Assembly: GCA_000733355.1 (NCBI GenBank)
Contig: JNVV01000001.1
Coordinates: 1,253,218-1,317,217, forward strand
DNA: 64,000 nucleotides
DNA from: Falciphora oryzae
Taxonomy: Eukaryota > Ascomycota > Sordariomycetes > Magnaporthales > Magnaporthaceae
Direction of reading: 5' to 3'
The first letter of the stretch is position 1, and each line of letters opens with the position of its first letter. Under the pieces are notes generated by a model. The model was not told the DNA's origin, did no database searches, and saw nothing but the letters and a program-made list of their open reading frames with translations. A program made the position numbers and the translations under genes. Positions 47,975 through 59,911 of this stretch are shown piece by piece.

Positions 47975-50546
47975 AAGCCCGGTTCGTGTGGGTGGCTGCC
48001 TCAAAGTAACGCGGTACAAGCCAGCGAGCGCGAACGAGACGAAAGCCCTGGAATGGGGGCCATATTCCCTACCCGGCGAGCGCGGATCCACGAGCGCACG
48101 CGCAGGGGACAGAACAAAGCCAGGGAGGATCGGACATCGCCTCTTGGTTGAATCTGGCGCGCCGATCACTGATCAAATCTGGCAGTCCGGTAAAGGGGGG
48201 GCGTGTGTTTGCATGCTCTGTGGGTGTGGGGGAGCCGGCCGGCCGACAAGACGCTCACCCAATGAATGGAATAATATTGGGCGGTGTAAGTGACCGAGAT
48301 GGCTGCCTGCAGCGATCGATGATGGCGATCGACGTGGGATTGGGGGAAAGGACTATTGTGAGCAGGGCCGCCAGTCTCAAGTCTCCAGCGTCCAGGGCCG
48401 GGCAGGCAAAAAAGAGAGAGAGAGAGAGCCCTGCAGGAATGCTTTGCTTGCTTGGCTCTGATGCTTGGTCGGGGAGTTGCAGTCTCGTTTAGCTTTGCCC
48501 CTTGATCCAGGGCCACACAAGCTGGGCGGGCGTGCGTATGCCGCCTCCCGAAAGTCGATGGCGAGACGAGTGGCGGCTGGCACCAGAAAGCGGAAGTCTC
48601 GGAGCGAGCAGGTCCCTCCATCAGCAGTTGACAGCTGGGGCACTTGGGGCAGGTACCTTGTCTGGGCCGGGGAGGCGGACATGTCCTATGTTTGCGCCAG
48701 CCAGCTTGTGACCTCGAACGGACGAATGGGGAGAGCGACCGTTATGCCGTGTCTCTTTTCTTCGCTTCGCCATTACTGAGGCCTAGAGGCGGTCATACTG
48801 CCTGCCCACTGCCCACTTGGCAAGAGACGGAGGGGCATTATTGGGGGAGGACAAGCTAGCGCAGAGAAAATGGCAGCAGTTGGCGAGCGCCCTCCGTCTC
48901 GACGCCTCTTCCCTGAGATGGAAAGGGGGCTTTGTTTGGCGCCTTCGGCCGAAGGCGGGCAGCAACGCAAGCAATAAAGACGATCATCAAGAAGCACCGT
49001 CCAGCCATCCGCCAATGCCACGTCTACCCCGACAGCCAGCTCCCCTCTTGTTTCGGAGCGTACTGTCCGTCTCTCCGTCCCCCCACCCTCCCTCCTTCTC
49101 AATACTTTGCAATGTCAAGCCCACCGGGTACCCGGACAGGTACCTGGTATCTGCCTCCACGCCTCTTGCCGCCAAAGGTAGCAACGGCGGCGGGAGCAGC
49201 CGCTCAGAAGGGGAGTGACACGCCGCCACCAATGCTTCCCCATCGAGCAGGTATCGGCCTTGTTGATCCCACCTGCGAGGCAAGAGATCGCTGGGCCAGG
49301 GGCGATAATGATGAAATGAAGTGAGATGTGATAGAAACACGGGACAAGATCTGGCATCGAGAGCCAGGGGGGGAAAGGCAAGGCAGGGAGGAGGGAACGA
49401 GGGATGGATGGATAGGTAGATGGAGGTGCGTGCCACTGTCAGGCCCTCCAAGGGGTGGGCTGCGTGGGCGTGTAGGATGCAGCACACTCCCAAGGTTCTG
49501 CCGCCATCGTCGGGCCCGTGTCGGCGGAGGCCACCGAGGCCTGGCAAGCGTGTTCAAACAGGAGCGGCCCAAGTGGCAATCCAAGCAAGCAGGCAGCCGA
49601 GGAGGCGCCTGCATGTGCCAAGGATGAAACAGGCGAAAAGAGGGGGCCGAGGAGAAGCAGGTGAGGAGGAAGAGGAGGAGAAGAGGGAGCAGAGAAAAAG
49701 AAATCGAGAACAGGTACATCTTGCACTGGCTTCGACGGCTCGGCCTACCAGACCGAGTTCACACAAGGAAGATGGATGACCAGGTGATCAAGACGGCAAT
49801 GACGCCCTCCCCTTTGCAACCTAGCCAAACCACATACTACCTACCATCATCCACCACCCACCATGCCCTCGACGCTCGACAACCTCACAGGTGGACGGAC
49901 TTGCAAAGCTCTCGAACCCACGAACCCGCATGGTGGTACAGCATGACGCGCTGCTGCTGCTACTGCTGTGGTACATCATTGGTGTGTTTAGTTTAGCCAC
50001 AGCTGAGGGTGTGGAGCAAAGCTCAGGCATTTGACGGACTCCAGCCTGCCTGCCGCGACCATCTTTGGTCCTCCCCTTCCTCCCACACGACGAAGCAGAA
50101 GAAAAGAGGGAGAAAAAAAAAAAAAAAGAAGCGGCAGGGAAAAGAAGCGGGTGTTCGTCAGAAGGCGGCTTGCCAGTGGTTGAGCAGCATTTCGTGTTTA
50201 AGCCTGCATGGGTGGAGGTCTGGCAGAGTTTAGGGAACAAATATCCCATGCCAGCGCCCGCCTGGGAAGTGGCACCTTGTTTGCCAACCTCGAAGGCTGG
50301 GCTGGGTTAGGCTGGCAGCTCTGTGGGTCGGCTGGATAATTGATAGGTAAACATTGACACATTTCGACAGGCTCCGTGGCTCCTGCCGAGGAAGGCTCGC
50401 GGCCCTCCCCGCTCCTTAGTCGAGAGTCAATGCAGATGACAATCGTGATAATCGACGGTCCCGTCAATCAATGGATGGCGTTTGAATACACGTTCCTGTC
50501 GTGTCCTGTCCGTGCTGCCGGCCCGCGGTTGGGGGATACAGACAGA

Positions 50547-50602
<56 letters not shown>

Positions 50603-52814
50603 GGAGCGTCGATCCATCGGCCCGTCAAACGTCGGCCAAGGTTGCGAGTACTTTCCCGCAACACCCTCGGTGACCAAAATAGCCCGTGCCCAGCGCACGC
50701 CGGGATGTATCCCATACTTGGGGTGGGCTCGCGCGGGCTCGGGCTAATCACGAGCTGGGCTCGAGCAGTGGAAGCCAACGGCCCAGCGCCGTGGGCGGGC
50801 GGAGGGGACCTGCACGATGGGGCCAATCGCCAGGGCGCGACCCCATTCGCCAGCCTGCCAAGAGGCAAACATCTGCATGCAGCCTTCCTTGGCCCGTCCG
50901 ACTCTTGGGTCGAGAGACGAACGCTGACCACAGTCTTTCCCCGCTGCCGTTCCCCCGTGCGTGTGCGCCTGCTTCGCTCCTGCCGTGGCATCGAATCCAT
51001 GAACCGACCAACCACCGCGCCCAATGACCGACGTTGCTGCGCGCGACTCCAAAAAACCCCGCAATCAGATGGCAGTCGCGAGGCTCGACGTGGTAGCACA
51101 CGAGCAAAAAGTCCACCGCTGCCGCCGCCTGCCAGCTCCACAGGGATCTGATCCCATCTTTTTCCTCCCTTCTCCGGCTGCCCAGCGGTCCGAGGTCCAA
51201 CTGGGCTTCCCCGATTCGAGCTGAACCTCAAGAGCTTGCTTTTGCGCCGCTGAAAGTATTGGGACCAGATTTTTCCTCCTGCATATTTTCTTTTTCTGCA
51301 GGCTTGGGTCTGTTACTGGGTGGCTTGGAAGGATAAAAAAAAAAAAAAAGAAAGAAAGAAAGAAAAAAAATCCTAGGCTCGGATCGACATCTCCGAATCA
51401 GACACAACGCAGCACGACCTTCGACCTGATTGCCGCAGTCGCAACACTCTTGCGCGGGCCCCGTCTACCGACCGACCACCTACATACACCTCCTGCTGAC
51501 CGGCAAGCAGCACCTCGCTCGAAACAGCCAGCGGCAGCCGGCTTGCGACCTTGGGCCTGTCCGCAGAGCACGCCGCTTTTGTCTCCCTCCACCCCTTGCA
51601 TCCTCTCTCTCTCTCGCCCTCCCTTTCTGTCGCCGACCTCGACCGCCGTTCGAGACGCCAACCAGAACCGTCGAGGCGTGCTTGCGTGTCGCTACCAGGC
51701 ACAGAAAAGGCAAGGCGACGGGTAGCTACAGCCGGAGGACCCCCCCTTTATCAGGCACCCCTGGCAACAACCAAGACGCAAGCAGCCCTCCCACCAAGAA
51801 CAAAAAAAAAAAAAAAAAAAGGAACCCCGTCATCGACCGCCCGCCGCCGCCCGCCCAGCACGAAAGGCCTTGCCTACCCCTACCCGCCCGTCCTGTGTGT
51901 CCCCATGGGCGCCGGCCTGCGACGCCTGCCCCGGTCGAGATACAGCCCAACTATTGATTTCCTCGGCGTGCTGAGGACGTCGCACAAAGACGCCTCCTGG
52001 GCCCCGGCTGCGAGCCCATTGGAGCGTGCGCCGACTCCCTAACTGCGCTTCTCGCTTCGACTGCGCGATACGAGGGGGGGTCCCCTTCCCCATCTGTGTA
52101 CCGGTGTGCTCATCCGCTGGCTGTCGCTGAGCGTCTGGCGCTCGAGACCGTATTGCCCAGCCCCTAGGACAGCCTGACCGGCCTGCCTCGCAGAGCTCCA
52201 GGCCGAGCTGTGCGTGTGGGTGCGCTGCCGCGCGCTGGGCCCACCGCCACTAATCGGCGAGCTGGGGTTCCTGTTGGCCCGTCGCCGCTCTTCTTCGCTT
52301 TCCTTCTTGTTTTAATTTGGGAACGGTCATGGTCTGGCGACACCGCATCTTGTCCGGGGATAGAGCCACAGACGATTACCTCCTGCGTCCGCAAATCACT
52401 GCCATTATTTTCCCGGCGCTGTGCTGTGCTAGCGTGCTGTGACATTGGCTGCAGCATCCCAGCGGCCTGCGTCTCCCTTGTCCTGTGCGGCTGCCGCCTA
52501 CACGCCTCTTGCGGCGCGGAGATTTCCCAGACCGGCCCGTCTAGGCGCGAAGAGGTGCGGTTTCGCAAACCACATACCTCCCCCTCCCAGCCGGCCCCCC
52601 TCAGGTAGCCAGGCAGGCAGATAGGCCAGCCGCAAGAAACACGCCCACCACTACCACCACTACCGTCGCTGCCATCCCTTCCCACCACTACCGCCCACTA
52701 CCGCATGCGCATCCGCACCGGCCCTGCCCTTGGACCAACCGCAGACCACAGGCTTGCCCAGACTTATACCACGTACCCCCGTACACATATAAATACCCTC
52801 CGGCCTCGGACAAC
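47975..52814. promoter_or_regulatory. 4.8-kb stretch upstream of ERT1 with no recognisable gene
   Basis: The left end holds the MFS 3' region; the rest lies upstream of ERT1. Landmarks are a GA run at about 48413-48430, an A-rich run near 50117-50130, the (GACA)n block at 50546-50602, an A-rich tract at 51333-51369 and an A19 run at 51802-51820. A TATAAATA string stands at about 52789-52796, too close to the start codon to be the sole TATA box. The last 1.5 kb is C/T-rich and leader-like. Frames up to 255 codons are partly simple-repeat translations and are not accepted as genes. Confidence 0.45.
50546..50602. repeat. (GACA)n microsatellite
   Basis: About 13-14 nearly perfect tandem GACA units in the region upstream of ERT1. 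On the minus strand it translates as a repeated Ser-Val-Cys-Leu string. Confidence 0.95.
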
Positions 52815-55189
52815 ATGGCAGACGACACGGAGCTCAACGAGGGCGAGGTCTCGGATGCAATGTCTGAGTACGACGAACACGACGCCCACGTCAAAGACGA
52901 AGACGACAAGATGACCGACCACCAGAACACGTCACCTGATACCGGCCAGGAGGGCACCGGCGATGTCAAGAAGAAGTTCGATCCCAAAGACCCGCTACGA
53001 CCACGTCGTAAAAAGGCGCGTAGAGCCTGCTACGCCTGCCAACGCGCCCACTTGACATGTGGTACGTTTAGACCTCAAGCTCGTCCCCACCTCTACCCAC
53101 TCCAGGGGTGGTTGTCTACCACAGTCGTCCACGGCTAACTTGTACTGTCTTTGCTCCGTGTTTAAAGGCGACGAACGGCCATGCCAGAGGTGCATAAAGC
53201 GCGGTCTTGCCGAGCAGTGCCAGGACGGCGTAAGGAAAAAGGCAAAGTATCTTCATGATGCACCCCCTGAGGCCCTTGGCCCGGTCCTCGGACCAAACTT
53301 CAACGCGCACTCACACGCATCGCGGCCGAACCCACACCGCCAGCCGTCGAGCGTCGCCTCTGAGGCGTCGTCAAACGCCACGGCGACGGCCTTCTTCTCT
53401 CAGCCCAGCGCCGCGTCAACATACGGCGTTTTCTCACCAACGCAACAGACGCAGGTGACCTCCCTCCCAGACGGCATATCCTTCTCTAGCCAGCAGTCTC
53501 CCGTGTCTCCGACCTTTCAGGGGTCATCCGCCGCTCAGATGGGCGGTCTGACGGTGCCGCAGGTATCTGGTGATATGACCAGCTTCTCACCCGCCTTGTT
53601 TGACCCCAGTAACCCTGCAATCTTCAACTTCAACCTCGAGGGGCTGAATTTCGGGAGCCAGTACGGTGCCATGGAGTTCAGCATGCTCGGCCACATGTCC
53701 TCGGGAGCCGCCGAGACTCCGCCCAGGGATCCTTCAATATCACAGCCCGGAGCGGGGGACATCACATTCGGCCCTGGCATCTTCAACAATAACAATAGCA
53801 ACGGTGTGGGTTTTGACAAAATCTATGATGCCAACGTGATGGGCGACTTCCTGGGATTAGAGCAGTCTTCCGGCGGGCCATACTCCCAGGGGAACCTGCA
53901 GCACGGCTTGCCGCACGCCTATGCCATCGCGGCCGGGCCCGGCAGCCTCCAGAGTCCCAGCACAGAAAACAACAGTCCGCAGCCCACGACGGTTGGCTTC
54001 GACGGTTCCCCGACAACGGCCAACTATACAAACGCTGGAGGGAACTCGACGCCACACGCCGTCGGCCAGACGCAGCCTCCGCGGCCCAAACCTAAGGCGT
54101 CGTCGGCGGCGGTGGCGGCGTGGTTCGGACCGCAGACTGCCATGGGGAAGCGATACAGGGACTCATCGCGGATCTATGAGAACGTCACGGAACCATACAT
54201 GTACGTTCGTGGCTTCCACAAACTCATTGCGCTGCTACAAAAGCGGCTGTCGGCGAGCAAAATCCTGCGCGTGGCGAAGTCCCTGGCGAGCATACGGCCG
54301 TCCTTCATCGCGTGCACGAGGACGCTGAGCCGGGCAGACCTGATCTTTATGGAGAAGTCGTTCCAGCGCTCGCTGTTTGAGTTTGGGGAGTTCCTGGAGC
54401 AGACGTCAAGCCCGACGGTGCTGTGTCGGCGGACGGGCGAGGTGGTGGCTGTGAACAAGGAATTTACGGCCCTGACGGGCTGGAGGAAGGACGTTCTCCT
54501 TGGTAAAGAGCCCAATCTAAACGTGAACACAGGGAACCCCAACAACTCGGACCCGGCAGCTGGCAGCAACAGCTCTGGTCGGACTGGCCTGTCGACGCCC
54601 CGGCTGAGGACGCCGAATGTGCTTCTGCCAGCGGCGGGGGCGGGTACGGACTCGTCCAAGACGGCGGCGGGGGCCCAGGGACAGCCGGCGGACTCTGGGC
54701 CACAGCCGCTGTTCATCGCTGAGCTGATGGATGACGACAGCGTCATCCAGTTCTACGAAGACTTTGCCCAACTGGCCTTCGAGAACAGCCGCGGTCGAGT
54801 CACCCGCAAAACCCGTCTGTTCAAGTACCGCACGCAAGCCGCCTCGGCGGATGTGACGACCAAGCCCGAGCCGCAGCAGCAACCACAAACCAGCCCTTTG
54901 AAGGAGCCGCGGCAGAGCATTCTCAGCAACAGGGTGGCTCGCATAGATGGTGAGCACGGCATATCAAAGATTGCGAAGGATGGTAAGCTGGAGTGTTCGT
55001 ACTGCTGGCACATCCGGCGGGATACTTTTGACATACCCATGATGATCGTTATGAATGTGAGTTACTTTGGGCCCCCTTGGTTTTCATCACCCCCTCTTCA
55101 TCGTTCGCTCTTTACGACGCTGACCGGACACTTGACAGTTCCTTCCTTGCTATTATCCTAATCAGGAACCCCACCAACTTGCCGTTTGA
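52815..55189 (+). CDS. ERT1: Zn2Cys6-PAS transcription activator of gluconeogenesis, ERT1/acuK family
   Basis: Nuclear regulator that activates gluconeogenic genes (PEP carboxykinase, fructose-1,6-bisphosphatase) on non-fermentable carbon. Exons are 52815-53061, 53168-55056 and 55139-55189 (51 nt), with introns of 106 and 82 bp, giving 728 residues. The N-terminus is acidic ([20 protein letters not shown]), then basic RPRRKKARR, then the binuclear zinc cluster Cys72, 75, 82, 88, 91 and 100 ([11 protein letters not shown], then [12 protein letters not shown]), interrupted by intron 1. KYLHDAP follows. A long Ser/Asn/Gln-rich middle leads to a conserved region ([20 protein letters not shown]) and a PAS domain from about residue 487 ([20 protein letters not shown], then [13 protein letters not shown]). 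The C-terminus is [20 protein letters not shown] plus the small last exon [16 protein letters not shown], diagnostic of the family. Confidence 0.95.
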
Positions 55190-55703
55190 TCCAGGAGGGC
55201 TGGTGGGTATATAGGGTTAGCCTTTACCAAACTGGCCGCCCCGTCTTCTTTCCAAGGCGGAGGGCCGTGTTGATATGTTTTTGTGTTTGTTTGGTGGGTA
55301 ATGGCATTGGTGGCGTCTTTGCGTTTCAAGACACGGTGGCAACATACATGTGGACACCGCATAGCATTCTCTGCATTTTCTGCATGCTCTTTTTCTTCTT
55401 CATTTCATTATTTTTCCATCCGCCATACTGATGCGCCATGATAACGCCAAACTGCGGGCTGCGATCTGGTGGAGGGCGAGTGGGTGCCACACCTCTTTCT
55501 GTCATTTCACATTCTCCTCATACTATACCCGATTGTTGTTGTTTTTCAGTTGATAAAATTCGGAGTCGGTTTGCTGGTGTTTGATTTTGTCGTTTACATT
55601 CCCCTTTACCAAATTACAGAGCTGCAAGAGACACACAGGTAATTCAGGAACAAGAAGAGTCGGTTTCATTATGGAAACGCAAGCCGCCCACTCCCGAATC
55701 AGC
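55190..55703. other. convergent 3' region (ERT1/riboflavin kinase)
   Basis: AT-rich and T-rich 3' sequence between two facing stop codons. No gene is seen. Confidence 0.5.
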
Positions 55704-56226
55704 CTAAGCAGCTTCTCCCGCGTCCGTTTCCCTGGTGAGCCAGGAGGCCTCGAGCGAGCCCGTCTCCCTCCCGCCGGAAGCCGGGGCCCAGGCGTCGCGG
55801 GCCAGGCTGTTGCGGGCGACGTCGCAGTCGAGGTTGATATCCCTGACGAGAGCGTCGAGGGTCGAGTAGTCGAGCTCGTCGCGGATGAAGCCGAGTATGA
55901 GGAGGCGCATGTCGGCGCCGTAAAAGTCGGCGTCGAACCTGTGCAGCACGTGCACCTCTGCGCTGCGGACCGTGTTCTTGTAGAAGGGGTTGTAGCCGAC
56001 GGACATGACCATGGGGAACACGGCGTAGGCCGCGGAGGTAGAGGTAGAGGTAGTGGGAGAGGCCTGCGGGTGGGAGGTGGGCAGGTTGAGGGACGCCCAG
56101 CCGAAGTAGACGCCCGACTTGATGTCGGCGATCCAGGGGGTCACGGATGCGTCCACGGGGAGGTTGGCCGTGGGGATGCCGAGCTGTTTGTTATTGTATT
56201 GTTAGGATGGCTGGGTTCTTTCGGTA

Positions 56227-56263
<37 letters not shown>

Positions 56264-56515
56264 GGACTCTCTGGATACCTGGATAGGTGCCTAGCAGGTA
56301 CTCGGGATACAACAAGGGGTTTGCGTAGGAGGATCGGTCGAGAGACCAAATCAGGGAGTACAAATACAAGCCGATTCTCGGTCCAGCCGGCCATCAGAAC
56401 TCACCTCCTTGGACCCCCTGCCAAAGCCGGATATGACCTTGCCCTCCATTTTGAGGGGATACGGCGGCTCCGGGCCCGAGTCCGGCCCGACTATGAGAGG
56501 CCGTGATGTCGCCAT
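55704..56515 (-). CDS. FMN1: riboflavin kinase
   Basis: ATP:riboflavin 5'-phosphotransferase, making FMN from riboflavin. Exons are 56405-56515 (37 codons) and 55704-56183, with a 221-bp intron that contains a (CT)n run, giving 196 residues, the usual fungal size. The signature is the conserved start [20 protein letters not shown] running into IPTANLPVD, which the intron splits between Glu and Leu. [22 protein letters not shown] (the conserved catalytic-site Asn region), [19 protein letters not shown] and [20 protein letters not shown] follow. A Ser/Thr-rich loop (about residues 75-85) is an insertion. The C-terminal 30 residues are variable and Gly/Thr-rich. It converges on ERT1. Confidence 0.95.
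56229..56261. repeat. (CT)n microsatellite in the FMN1 intron
   Basis: About 16 CT units within the riboflavin kinase intron. On the transcribed (minus) strand it reads as GA repeats. Confidence 0.95.
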
Positions 56516-57082
56516 GTTCGAGTGAGTTCGGGGAGGCGATGACTAATGCGTGATGTTGCGGGGAGTGAAAAGAAGGGCGCCGCGCGCTCTCAGCACAAGC
56601 CCGCGAGAGATTTAGACTGGCGGGTGAGTACCTATTAGTATTTTTTCCAATATGAGATGGACCTGGGTAGCACAGCTCAATGTCTTGTGCCCAGGAAGAT
56701 GTCTGGGAAGAGCTCGGGAGGCGGGAGGTGAGCCTTGGAGGGGAGGCTGATTCGGTGGTGGGGCATCTCCAACGCCGGCTTATCAGCCAGCCATCAGCGT
56801 CAGAGGTCCTGCTGCCTGACTGAGAAGAAAGAATTCATGTGCGCGACACGACGATTCAAATTCACCCGACCTAGCGACGTTTGGCAATGGCCTCTGTTCC
56901 GATGATTGCGGAGATTATCTGAGGCGCACTGAGAGAATATAGTAGCTGGTAATACATGAGAACAAAATGATAAAGCTAAAAAGAAAATAAAGAGTCGAGA
57001 TTCCAGAGGCCTTGAGCAGGAAACTGAGTAGAAACAGGCATTATCAAACATCAGATGCACAAAGACGACAACACCCAGGCGC
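56516..57082. promoter_or_regulatory. FMN1 promoter and FMP52 3' region
   Basis: The region lies between two leftward genes: the left half is the riboflavin kinase upstream sequence and the right half the FMP52 3' end. No gene is recognised. Confidence 0.45.
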
Positions 57083-57805
57083 TCAGCTCGGCGGCGCCTT
57101 CCACTCGGTCCTCCCCAGACGGATGATGTCGGCCTGCTCCAGGATCCAGTACTTGGCCGGCGCGGTGCCCTCGTTGATCTGGCGCAGGGCGGCGACGGCG
57201 GCGCGGGCGATGACGTCGGCGTCCTGGGCAAAACTATCCTTTGCGCCCTGGGACAGGCTCCCGATGCCGTTGGCGAGCGACTGGAAGATGCCCTCGGCGG
57301 TGCGGTGCGACTCGCGCTGGCCCACGATCAACCCGGGGCGCAAGATAACAGCATTGTCGAACTCGTGCTCCTTGATGCAGTCCTCGACGCCGTTCTTCAT
57401 CTTCGCGTAGGGCGACGCCGACGCCAGGAGCCCCCGGGTGCCGCCGCTCGACACGAAGACGAAGGCGCGCGCGCCGGCGGCCTTGGCGGCGCGCACCAGC
57501 TCCACGTTGAGGTCGTGGTCGACCTTCCACTGGTTCGCGATGCCGCCCGCGGCCGCGCGCGTGGTGCCGACGGCCGACACGACAGTGGAGGCGCGCGGGT
57601 CGAGCGTCGCGATGCTGGCGGCCCACTTGTCCGTGGCCGGCTCGACGGTCGCGGCGAGCTTGGCGGCGCCGGCCTGCTTGGGCTCCCGGCGCGAGACGGT
57701 GTGGACGGTGCCAAAGTCGCTCGACGCGAGCAGCGTCGAGAGGATGTGGTTCCCGACCAGGCCGGTGCTGCCGAACAGCGCGGTCACCATGGGTTTGCTG
57801 GCCAT
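57083..57805 (-). CDS. FMP52: FMP52-like NAD(P)-binding mitochondrial outer-membrane protein
   Basis: Short-chain-dehydrogenase-like (atypical SDR, HTATIP2/TIP30-related) protein found with mitochondria and ER in yeast; the reaction is unknown. It is a single exon of 240 residues, near the family length. The dinucleotide motif GSTGLVG lies at residues 12-18 within MVTALFGSTGLVGNHILSTL. VSAVGTTRAAAGGIANQWKV, then FVFVSSGGTRGLLASASPYA (with a YxxxK pair, Tyr-Ala-Lys-Met-Lys) and NAVILRPGLIVGQRESHRTA are family segments. The C-terminus is LGRTEWKAPPS. Codon third positions are very GC-rich. The upstream side faces the RING gene across 779 bp. Confidence 0.92.
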   Translation of the reverse strand: MASKPMVTALFGSTGLVGNHILSTLLASSDFGTVHTVSRREPKQAGAAKLAATVEPATDKWAASIATLDPRASTVVSAVGTTRAAAGGIANQWKVDHDLNVELVRAAKAAGARAFVFVSSGGTRGLLASASPYAKMKNGVEDCIKEHEFDNAVILRPGLIVGQRESHRTAEGIFQSLANGIGSLSQGAKDSFAQDADVIARAAVAALRQINEGTAPAKYWILEQADIIRLGRTEWKAPPS

Positions 57806-58584
57806 TTTCTTCTTTTCGTGCTGTTTGTAGCCGGTGTGGGCCTTTGCGGATTGGGTTGCGGTTCCGTTTGTGCTCGGAGGCAGGAAATTCCCAGATATTG
57901 GAGATCAGGCCTGATGCCGTTTTGACGCTCGAGTGGCTGTTATGAGATGACTAACGGCACCTGCGATGCATGCAACCAAAGCGGGATGCTGTCCCAAATA
58001 TCCTATCTGTGCAAGCAAAAGCTCGAACAGCTTCTACAGAGGGTGGGTCGCGCAAGCATCATCACTCAATCTATGGCGGACTGATCTCTTGGGCGGGCTG
58101 TCACCTAAGCTGGGCTAGCTGCAAGCGTCACTCCCTCAACTTGGCCAAAAGGGGTTTCAGATACAGTACTCGCCCACCTGAATCTGAATGTAGCTGAGTT
58201 TTACGATCACAAAGCCAGTCAAGAAATCTATGTAAACTCCGTGCGCAGCACTATGCCCGTGATGCCCCGTGTTAGGGGTACACGGCGATGCTAGGCAATC
58301 ATGGGACTTCTAGGGTCGCGTCGTTTGCGTTCTCGTGCTTCCAGACGCCCAATTGATGCATGGGGGAAACGTCAGCGCCAGCGGTGCCTGGAGCTCTGAG
58401 CCCTGCCCACCCCGCCCGGCCACGACCCCTAGCTTCCGTCACGCCCAACGCCAGGCTTGTAAAGGTCCCAAACATCTACAAATAAACACCTACCTATATC
58501 TGGATTCGAGATATTCAGAAGAACTGGCTACATACATAACCTAAAGGCGAAAGCACTGACTGGTTCAGTCACGACACCGCCGCC
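57806..58584. promoter_or_regulatory. divergent FMP52/RING-protein upstream region
   Basis: Promoters of two divergent genes. The sequence is of lower GC than the coding parts. No other gene or RNA is seen. Confidence 0.45.
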
Positions 58585-59273
58585 ATGTCGACTCAATATG
58601 AAGGTAAGTTGCCAAAATTGCGGGGTGCCTATGCATACTATGTGCGCTGACCTTTGCGCCAGTCGAGCACGACATCAAGCCGGCCGAGGAGCCCCGGCAC
58701 AGGCGACAGCCCGACATGTCGACCTTCACGGCGCACCTCCAGCAGATCAGGCCCGGTATGGCTGCTGCGGGCGGCGGTAGGGCAGGCAGCGCCGAGCAGC
58801 AGCAGCAGCAGCACAACAACCCGCACGCGACGGCCAACCCGTCGGACCTCTCGACCATGTTCCGCCTGGTGCAGGACCAGCTGGGCACGCTGGCCACCGA
58901 TGCGCCGTCCGAGGAGAACCGGACCCTGCTGGCGGGCCTGATCGACGCGCTCGAGGCCGACATCGCGCACCCGCCCTACGAGATGAAGGGGGTGTCGCAG
59001 CAGTTCCTCGACGGCCTCGACCGCGTGCCCCGCAAGAGCCTCAAGCCCCAGGACGCCTGCCCCATCTGCGCCGAGCCGCACCTCAACGACGAGCACTGCC
59101 TCGTCGTCGAGCTGCCCTGCCACAAGTCGCACCGCTTCGACCTCGAGTGCGTCGCCCCCTGGCTGCTCAGTAAGGGCACCTGCCCGCTCTGCCGCAAGGA
59201 GATGGACAAGCGCAAGGAGCCCGAGCCCAAGGCGGACGATGAGGGAGAGGAGTACGACGACTTTTACGGCTAA
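58585..59273 (+). CDS. RING-finger protein, probable E3 ubiquitin ligase
   Basis: Exons are 58585-58603 (19 nt, MSTQYE) and 58663-59273, with a 59-bp intron (GTAAGT donor, CCAG acceptor), giving 209 residues. The N-terminal 75 residues are low in complexity with a Gln run. Residues about 76-137 are helical. The RING domain uses Cys139, Cys142, Cys159, His163, Cys169, Cys180 and Cys183 in ACPICAEPHLND, ELPCHKSHRFDLECVAPWL and TCPLCRKEM. Where RING-H2 proteins have the second His, this one has Asp166, so the metal set is C3HD-C3-like. The tail is acidic (DDEGEEYDDFYG). The domain points to E3 ligase activity; the substrate and location are unknown. Confidence 0.9.
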
Positions 59274-59473
59274 TCGGAAGTTACACTTTTTGCGTTTTGG
59301 CTTTGACTCCTCTTTCTATTGTACATATCGCGCATGCCTCCTGCCGGCTCTCGATCGACCTCACCCCTCACCTCTTTGGCTTAGGGTTATGCCGTGACAG
59401 TTGGCGCTCTGGGTGGCTGTCTTGGGGTAGCCGCATATCGGGTCTTCGTGTACGCAAGACTCTGGTTGCCACG

Positions 59474-59911
59474 TCACTTCTTTGGGTCCCCTCCCCCACT
59501 GCGCTTTTGCTTCTGTTGTCCGGATGCCTTGCCCTCCCTCTCCTTGCCCGCCGAGAGGTCCTTGTTCGCGGGGCTGAACTCGAGTGGGTTGCTGCCGTTG
59601 CCGGCCGCGTCCTTCTCCGTCTCGGGCTTCGTCTTGTCCGGGCTGAAAGCGGCATCGTCCTTGTGTGCCGCGGCGTCGTCACCGCCCTCGTCGCCCTTGA
59701 CGTACTCTTGCGCTTTCGGTTTGAGGAGTTCGCGGTCTTGGTTGTCTTTGTACGGCAGGCGGGCGGGAGAAGTCCAGTGATATTGGCTTGTGTGCCGCGT
59801 TGCAGCCGCTGCCGCCAACCTTGCAGGAGCTGGCCTGGTGAGGCTCGTGGCACTTGCGCGGCCACGGAGCAGACGAGCACCGACTTGGGAGAGGGAATGG
59901 GTGCGGGACAT
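59474..59911 (-). CDS. small basic protein with probable mitochondrial presequence, unknown function
   Basis: Single exon of 145 residues. The first about 40 residues (MSRTHSLSQVGARLLRGRAS and on, through ARLAAAAATRH) are Arg/Ala/Ser-rich with no acidic residue, a good mitochondrial targeting presequence. The rest is hydrophilic, Lys/Asp/Gly-rich and probably disordered (YKDNQDRELLKPKAQEYVKG; SNPLEFSPANKDLSAGKERE), ending DPKK. Similar short proteins occur widely in filamentous ascomycetes without an assigned function, as far as I recall. It converges on the RING gene, with 200 bp between the stop codons. Confidence 0.8.
   Translation of the reverse strand: MSRTHSLSQVGARLLRGRASATSLTRPAPARLAAAAATRHTSQYHWTSPARLPYKDNQDRELLKPKAQEYVKGDEGGDDAAAHKDDAAFSPDKTKPETEKDAAGNGSNPLEFSPANKDLSAGKEREGKASGQQKQKRSGGGDPKK

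Noticed and set aside
50464..51231. 255-codon minus-strand open frame upstream of ERT1
   Set aside because: Part of it is translation of the GACA microsatellite, and the rest is Arg/Pro/Ser-rich with no recognisable feature.
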